Virus record (IMG/VR): IMGVR_UViG_3300045912_000185
Span: 1-28,578 of that record
Strand: one strand, 5' to 3'
Source: a virus
Length of the DNA: 28,578 nt
The notes under the pieces are model-generated. The model saw nothing but the letters and a program-made list of their open reading frames with translations. It was not told the origin of the DNA and did not search any database. The position numbers and the translations under genes are program-made. Positions 25,801 to 28,578 of the stretch are shown here, piece by piece (within the stretch, counting starts at the first letter, position 1; the number at the start of each line of letters is the position of its first letter).

Positions 25801-28567
25801 TCGAAAGACCCATCCAGCGAAGCTCTTCATCCTTCACCTGCGCGCTTTTCAGAATGTTTAGCCATTGATTCGCCGGTGCTTTCTCAACTTTTGCCCCCTC
25901 AATCGCCTGTTGCGATTTCAAGTAATACCATTGACTACTTACGTAACGGGACTGTTTCAAATCCTCTTCGTCAACCGGTAAATCCTTGTACTGGATAATA
26001 AATCTTTCGTAGAACGCATCCGGTGTCGTGTTGTATTCTCTTGCGTAATGGCTCGCCATCGCATCCCAAATCTTCAGCATGGCATCGGCTTGCTCTAACG
26101 CTTTCCGCTCGTCTCTCATCCGCTCCGTGAGAAACTCCAGAACCCCTTGATAAGCCACCTGTCGGGCATACTCCGGCTCATCTGCCCGCGCCAAGACATC
26201 ATTCATGTTCAGCTCAATCACGCGCGCCATCTGTTCTGCCTGTTGCATCCAATTGCCTTGCGCAAGCGGTTCGGACGGCGGTTCTGTCGTTTCTCCTTCC
26301 ACCTTCTCCAGAGAGTATGTGGAACGGTCATACTTCATAAAATTCGGGTCGGCGTTTCGTTGCGCCTCGGACGCCTTCAATACTTGATATACATCCTCAA
26401 TAGACGGGATGTCGCTCAACTTCCCAACGGCATAGTGCATCATCATTCCGGTATATCGCTCGATTTGCCCGGTCTCGCTGTTTTTCATGGTCAGTGTGCC
26501 ATGCAACACCCGTTCCTGAATTTGCTTGGCGTAATTTTCGGCGTCCTTTTTCTTCTCGAAAATCGCCGCAAATTCATCACCACCAATCCGATATAGACTG
26601 ACACCTAAACTGTCCGCCACATCCCCAATGTACTGAATGTATGCGTTCCCAACCAAATCACCAAATTTCTTATTGGTGAGATGCAGACCGCGCAAATCAA
26701 ACGCAATAGTCCAGTATGACTTCGGCTTCTTTGCCCTTTTATTCTGCTCCGCCAATTTCTCAAGGTCTTTTATCATCCGCCCTTTGTTGCGGAAACCGTA
26801 CGTATCATGGTCGGCTTCAAAATCTCTGCTCTCCAACGCCCGCGCCATATACACCGCTTGCTCGGACAATGCGTCTTTCGGCATTTGCCCAACGTCTTGA
26901 AGCGGCGCAATGTCATAACCGGCATTGAATCGGTCAATCCGTTTCGTTTTCTTTTTCTCTTGAATGGCGCGCAATAAGACCGGAACAGTAATATCTTTGA
27001 TGCTCCGAACGTATTCATATTGTGCATAGGCTCTCACGAAATTAATCAAATGCTGTTCAGAACCTTTCAACGGTCTGCCTTGCGCATCCACCTGTCTGAA
27101 TTCTGGTAATTCCTGTGCAACCAGTTTCCAGATAATTTGCTCTTGCCGTCTTTGCTCTTCAAATACGGCATCGTATGGTTGCGATGGAACGTATGTAGAC
27201 TGCGGCTTTTCTTCTGCCGGCTTGACCTCCGCCGTTTCGGCTACGGGTTGTGCCTGTTCGGTCTGCGCCCGTGTTTCTGGTCTCAAATTTAATTCCGGCT
27301 TTTCCAGTGACGTGCTTCCCACCGCATTTCGATTGGACGTGTCCAGCAGTTCGGCAATCAAAGGCTGATAAATCGTCTGATAGAATATCTGATTGATTCT
27401 TTCCCTTTCGCGGACTGCAATCCGATGAATGGGAACGCCCTGATTCAGCTCAAGGATTCTCTGCTTCACCTCCGGTTCGAGTAAATCGCCCCACTCATCC
27501 AGAAACTCTTGCGGGATTTGTCCTTCCCGGAAGAGTAACGTTGCTTGTTGCGTGCGGCGGCGAACACGTTGTACGCTTTCACGCCAACGCATCGCATCCA
27601 GATAGGCTTGTGGGTCACCATTCATCTGTTGCTGATACTGCCGTGCAAACGACTTGTTCAGACTGTCTTGTAGCAAATCTTCGGCAAGTATCATGAAGCG
27701 ATACTCTCTGGCAACTTGGGCATTCACTTCTTCCCAAGCCGTAGCACGCGCTTCGGCGCGCATGTTTTCCGGCATCGTTTCATCCGCATCAATTCGTTCA
27801 ATGACGCTCCAGTAGTTATCAAACGCATCCTTGCGTGTCTGATAAAAATTCCGGTAGGTGGCGTAAATATTCAGCAAGGTGGTTTCTGCGCTAACGTATT
27901 CCGGGCTTGCCTCCTCCGCGCCAAGTCCCTTGAAGATGCCCAACCACGTTGCCCCTTCCTGATTTTGGTACAACGTCCAGAAAGCATCTTGCTGTTCAAA
28001 TAATTTGCGCCATTCTCTTGCGCGTTCTGCACCGGTTAAATTGCGGATTTCTTCGGCACGCATCTCCATCTGGAACATGTGATTCAGCCACACTTCGGCA
28101 AGCATGGACGTTGCTCTATCGGCTTCATCCAGCACCGCTTGTGTCTTCTCCACATGCGCTTTTTGTGCGGCTTCCTCCACCCGCCCTTCAATGTTGCGCA
28201 TTGTCTCATTGACCAAATCACGAACCAAACCACTGCGCGCTCTTTCAAATACATCTGCAATGTCTTGCTTCGAACGTGCATTGCGCAACCCCTCATCCAA
28301 CTCATCGTACATTTCGGGGAAATGCTGTTTCAAGAAATTCCGTTCTTGCCGGGTCAGAACATCGTCAAGCGAACGGGTGTCAATCTCCTTGAAAATCTTC
28401 CTCTCAATCGCTTCTTTGCTCATTCCGCTTTCGATGGCGCGCTTCACCTTGTCCGCAAGACCGGGCTTGACCGTATCCAGCGCAAGGCGAAGTTCATCGC
28501 TCATCCGCTCAAAGGCAACACCTTCTCGCCATGCGTTCTTGAAATACTCATCTATGCCATTTATCAT
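16868..28567 (-). CDS. Giant polyvalent virion protein: GGDEF, triple EIQSD modules, zinc metallopeptidase, ParB
   Basis: At least 3,899 residues. The first ATG seen (28565-28567) has no ribosome site and the frame is open to the window end, so the true start is probably upstream. Order: helices 1-425; P/E-rich linker about 426-466; GGDEF domain about 586-745 with D624, N632 and GGDEF at 662-666; three modules with EIQSD at 1084, 1608 and 2246, each closed by G(Q/L)PLF(Q/S)R at 1349, 1958 and 2466; HETAH peptidase at 2508-2512 with likely third ligand E2555; DdrB-like ParB domain about 2680-2960 with SGNGR at 2754-2758; GEQP-repeat linker about 3110-3138; C-terminal region about 3160-3899 with aromatic amphipathic segments. 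Such polyvalent proteins are packaged in the virion and injected to disarm the host. It lies directly upstream of the scaffold gene. Confidence 0.85.
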   Translation of the reverse strand: MINGIDEYFKNAWREGVAFERMSDELRLALDTVKPGLADKVKRAIESGMSKEAIERKIFKEIDTRSLDDVLTRQERNFLKQHFPEMYDELDEGLRNARSKQDIADVFERARSGLVRDLVNETMRNIEGRVEEAAQKAHVEKTQAVLDEADRATSMLAEVWLNHMFQMEMRAEEIRNLTGAERAREWRKLFEQQDAFWTLYQNQEGATWLGIFKGLGAEEASPEYVSAETTLLNIYATYRNFYQTRKDAFDNYWSVIERIDADETMPENMRAEARATAWEEVNAQVAREYRFMILAEDLLQDSLNKSFARQYQQQMNGDPQAYLDAMRWRESVQRVRRRTQQATLLFREGQIPQEFLDEWGDLLEPEVKQRILELNQGVPIHRIAVRERERINQIFYQTIYQPLIAELLDTSNRNAVGSTSLEKPELNLRPETRAQTEQAQPVAETAEVKPAEEKPQSTYVPSQPYDAVFEEQRRQEQIIWKLVAQELPEFRQVDAQGRPLKGSEQHLINFVRAYAQYEYVRSIKDITVPVLLRAIQEKKKTKRIDRFNAGYDIAPLQDVGQMPKDALSEQAVYMARALESRDFEADHDTYGFRNKGRMIKDLEKLAEQNKRAKKPKSYWTIAFDLRGLHLTNKKFGDLVGNAYIQYIGDVADSLGVSLYRIGGDEFAAIFEKKKDAENYAKQIQERVLHGTLTMKNSETGQIERYTGMMMHYAVGKLSDIPSIEDVYQVLKASEAQRNADPNFMKYDRSTYSLEKVEGETTEPPSEPLAQGNWMQQAEQMARVIELNMNDVLARADEPEYARQVAYQGVLEFLTERMRDERKALEQADAMLKIWDAMASHYAREYNTTPDAFYERFIIQYKDLPVDEEDLKQSRYVSSQWYYLKSQQAIEGAKVEKAPANQWLNILKSAQVKDEELRWMGLSNYLASKGNEVVTKQDLIDYLETEATQVMSVKDFSIRRKYSPKYEPYSTYRETIRIGKDSADLREKFLGYNELLLQLPLYYTDSLPPDVELVPDNVLKGGYAIRDKYYGTVYEVDKTPHEAIRNFILGNYVYQSPHWSELNPIVHVRYAGFQHAGRTILYIDEIQSDWHQAGRRYGYFGELDRTLPEGYKIVDTGDTLGEKRIYAILDKRGLAITQIDSGDFERYQETGILPRYVALWIAQVENKVPPAPFSKNWDELAIKRMLRYAIEEGYSMIAISPGKVHEERWDLSKGIERLQVTFEDDGTGKPDFTKSVTLLIYPTEGKNEIERVNTYRELPSYIGEKLTEHVMQKADEGQILIDVDKEMLKTANAGVGKFYDERLIATANKYLKKWGKAFQYKEDALPFLWEPGAWVMNLYDPRMRADILAGQPLFQRVGNKWYSSKLLEEIDKARVNKATIKEWKRYLLGRGVSENEIYWSGVFDLFDDDHLFTREWLRDEIEYRYPDVKTFYTRAKRFAREKEKIADIRESGKPIYGEYSYVAKWGGDYVELLLLNKHQGRTWSVAGDARVFAENPYDVTKLEALELLRTAVRQKERWARLHGEKLDVEWRTSKDGRLIEVYTNRELLASARLNIDLRNAWSDVAGTHWRKAGYWADRLLDKNEPLPFLHVRGGKIRTKNGKKAFFAEEIQSDLFQAKKLEFISAEDTLPPDIEPIDPNKISFRLTYYTSIGGAVENVPKNLPPEYDVYYNGVRTGLKVSRDDIETFKNDPLKVIENTLQNWNINYVVYGKKIVLFTNDSDLFLDAPRAAFRFFVNDFPFSDTKKWVELGLKRALHYAVKATDADYFILPSGVMNAALYYNTKKSPEKIEIMIAKNAPYLYQLLVDDDYSKGIFGYGRVNYLPSDPETNMAITLVNNPEHRAFLKNQLKEYIPHEHMIDQILDALVKQLQSGKYTEGKADYFNYLTVTIKLPKDNGVVITENPGLVYFYDKIVQSVATKLFKKWNVIPETETVKTEKLGKVDLIKIPITPEMRESVEEGLPLFQRRKSPDEPASWYYSPTFRAVETMPQERMSSGQFLGYLKKRGVPREEMLWTGLDEYIARKDYVTKAELMEYLQRNSVDLATLTKIEGLTEKKLEKLVQQVDAIMQSLKEKNPEIIEERPTVWRKLREEKMGFGKTEYEKFMPKFSELKYGSGKNYREFLLVPVFMRDNYRVTASLERDGVTVQSFTRRSTIADLRADIEEMFDYRGIDNFIDYKVEPDGKVELRFRSSEKPDNIFKITYEKEKMPDARTAIYRSTHFEDYGIVAHARTKELTLDTGERVLYVDEIQSDFFEELRKKQKQFEADKETKTSPQMADKVLREFGYQEMPFAKKWDILAFKRMLHYAAERKMDGILIASGDVHTRRYAVPIEKIEIRNTGDGFHKLEYYVYTPDEGYEYLFSEYVRLPVENAAQVLHDRLNKSLVDGEFSLEHINRLLKEGNITFNRLSYDTTHGGLKKFYDEILPRKIEDYVKKWGVEPEAMYLPGEPNEFLFVPITDAMRRSVLEGQPLFSRRPADEDIPKGMTQFMKDGKALITIFKQSGDISTLVHETAHSFLTMLPKDDIAAVERWLKSVYQIEDLPEGWQYGTRTHRREKELFATAFEKYLAEGKAPNHRMKSIFEKFKRWLLDIYKSIRNIISGGEPIVLDENIRSVFDKWLSEEPYGLPKTKVDKEFENATYVHDLMSQPEVPVLRQEVPQPEQASRLTTARGQDVNKVYHFEYQVVPLDQLVISHLDNFSENPAYPSELQPRVRGRAASRDQVNRIASELSPGELLNDSPYIDRGPIIVGPDFVVESGNGRAMALRFAKENYPDKWQQYQNALAMRAQELGIDISGIENPILVRVRKDDVDRAAFAREANQIAVMAMSPAEKALQDAKFISDEALKNIQFPENVNEVVPIIASSKNADFVRSFVQQLPDNERASMMDASGRLSSVGAQRIINAMFARVYANEAGARLITAFSESLDVSIRSLQSVLFRTLPAMANLEAQIGMGVVSPEYSIANDLSAAVDVIARLKQQGMSVKEFLSQATLFPTDDLTGFQRSLVKMIDDVGRETRKLDAVIRTYVDMALKQPPANQMTMFDVGRISKQDLFDAAASRNNVRFEVIQDVPRETARTVTEPPAETAPVAPVGEVMDSTAGRQPEPAGEPITELFGEQPVREQPVGEPVGEQPTGEQPAGEQPRVADAVGAPLGTYDSMRDAPMRDAMLEGTLRDVLPILDRAKNRALDAFSPEKAGGVRIPKETEDNLWRYLGGVYSNLADTRMGAIRWGETRRDFALLNYDRRHGYDTLLSAVFPYQFWYTRTMINWLLRMANKPSILANYYRLMRMASRREEKDGFPQRLKGKVPIPLPFLPEWMGQYGYVDPYRQIFPFLQLATPFVEIAEERNMLIRKTESILKEMRDNEEITDAQLQEALRKRNTPIWKRAYAQAENETEREYRNSADMLFSIYGPSLPIGIAYQYAMGTPERIGQMPLTRTIQNITGALGIGGPRGINIEGLVRTATGLPKIDRWEDYRVDRELSNMVADGLLDEQTAIRAMIERKGEAFEEAQRRVSQTGFVRMLGAGVALDIFPEGEAEMRALKNELTKAYEAQEKGDTQAVNKFWEKYPEYDARRMAMKNPQSRLRAFLISRIWERYLDLDPASQRMFKQMAGNKFTELFLDKKTRSYGSIDTDTLALWANTLGEKPLENVHDAKMEINWLPENVRAKVKQYYEERDRLFPRSETPQQTDPLRALFEKQPENNEEFIRWQNKYLAENPEIIPYVIGENNRLAGLPAEIQQYVYMYRAMRDELFPDIFQLQERYFALPQQQRRAFRAAHPELEQYWEFQRNFAAQYPKAAPYILTDESLARSILGERGGGRTSTGTGTGGTSRSVSPKPARPYLTPSELRRFSRGLIMQLYALKYRREALLPGARLEIERIWRSLGEPWGNLEDWIDNAVLPTIE
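19150..19250 (-). repeat. GEQP/GEPV tandem repeat linker
   Basis: Short near-identical 12-15-nt units encode GEQP, REQP and GEPV pentad-like repeats at about residues 3107-3139 of the giant protein. They give a flexible acidic, proline-rich link between the ParB-like domain and the C-terminal region. Confidence 0.75.
21152..25855 (-). repeat. Three copies of the EIQSD module inside the giant gene
   Basis: Three long, diverged protein-level repeats: residues about 905-1355 (24503-25855), about 1372-1964 (22676-24454) and about 1985-2472 (21152-22615). Each has a helical lead-in with a W-x-G motif (W918, W1398, W2012), a (D/E)EIQSD motif, a following W/E-rich 'P(F/A)..W..LA.KR(M/A)L.YA' helix, a GKFYDE or GLKKFYDE segment (clear in copies 1 and 3), and a closing G(Q/L)PLF(Q/S)R motif. 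Divergence shows that the duplication is old. Confidence 0.8.
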
Positions 28568-28578
28568 GGCAATTTCGC

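Overview
This window looks like part of a tailed bacteriophage or prophage genome, probably from an uncultured virus. Every convincing gene lies on the minus strand. Genes are tightly packed, with 1-14 nt overlaps (often ATGA) and strong GGAGG-type ribosome binding sites. No tRNA, rRNA, CRISPR array, insertion sequence or integrase was seen. The host cannot be identified from the sequence. A GH25 lysozyme and strong Shine-Dalgarno sites suit a monoderm (Gram-positive-like) host, but that is weak inference.

In transcription order (right to left), 28567-16868 is one enormous open reading frame of at least 3,899 residues that probably starts beyond the right edge. It reads as a phage polyvalent protein. 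Visible parts are a helical N-terminus, a GGDEF-type nucleotide cyclase domain, three copies of a module marked by an EIQSD motif, a HETAH zinc metallopeptidase, a DdrB-like ParB domain and a long C-terminal region. Then come the head genes: scaffold (16159-16830), major capsid protein (15152-16156) and a cement-like protein (14748-15140). A strong hairpin, a GT-A glycosyltransferase, an FmdB-type zinc ribbon and two small proteins follow.

The tail block is 13244-5244: a connector-like protein, a 1,188-residue tail protein, a small Vsr-like PD-(D/E)XK nuclease, a fibre with LDG and GDHTH motifs, a lectin-like appendage protein, a protein made almost only of 16-17-residue repeats, and another appendage protein. 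No tape measure, sheath or tail-tube series is seen, which favours a short-tailed (podovirus-like) virion. Lysis genes are a GH25 endolysin and an XhlA-like coiled-coil/membrane protein.

DNA metabolism is at 3979-1: RecT, a perfect-stem terminator, an array of CGTTACA iterons (probable origin), a lipoprotein and a small membrane protein, a DnaD-domain initiator that carries more copies of the iteron inside its own gene, a G39P-like helicase loader, a small CPxC protein that appears frameshifted at a (GC)4 run, a short basic protein, and the start of a DNA polymerase III beta clamp.

The most unusual items are the giant GGDEF/EIQSD/metallopeptidase/ParB protein and the paired iteron clusters. 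All functional calls come from reading the translated sequence by eye; no database search was run.
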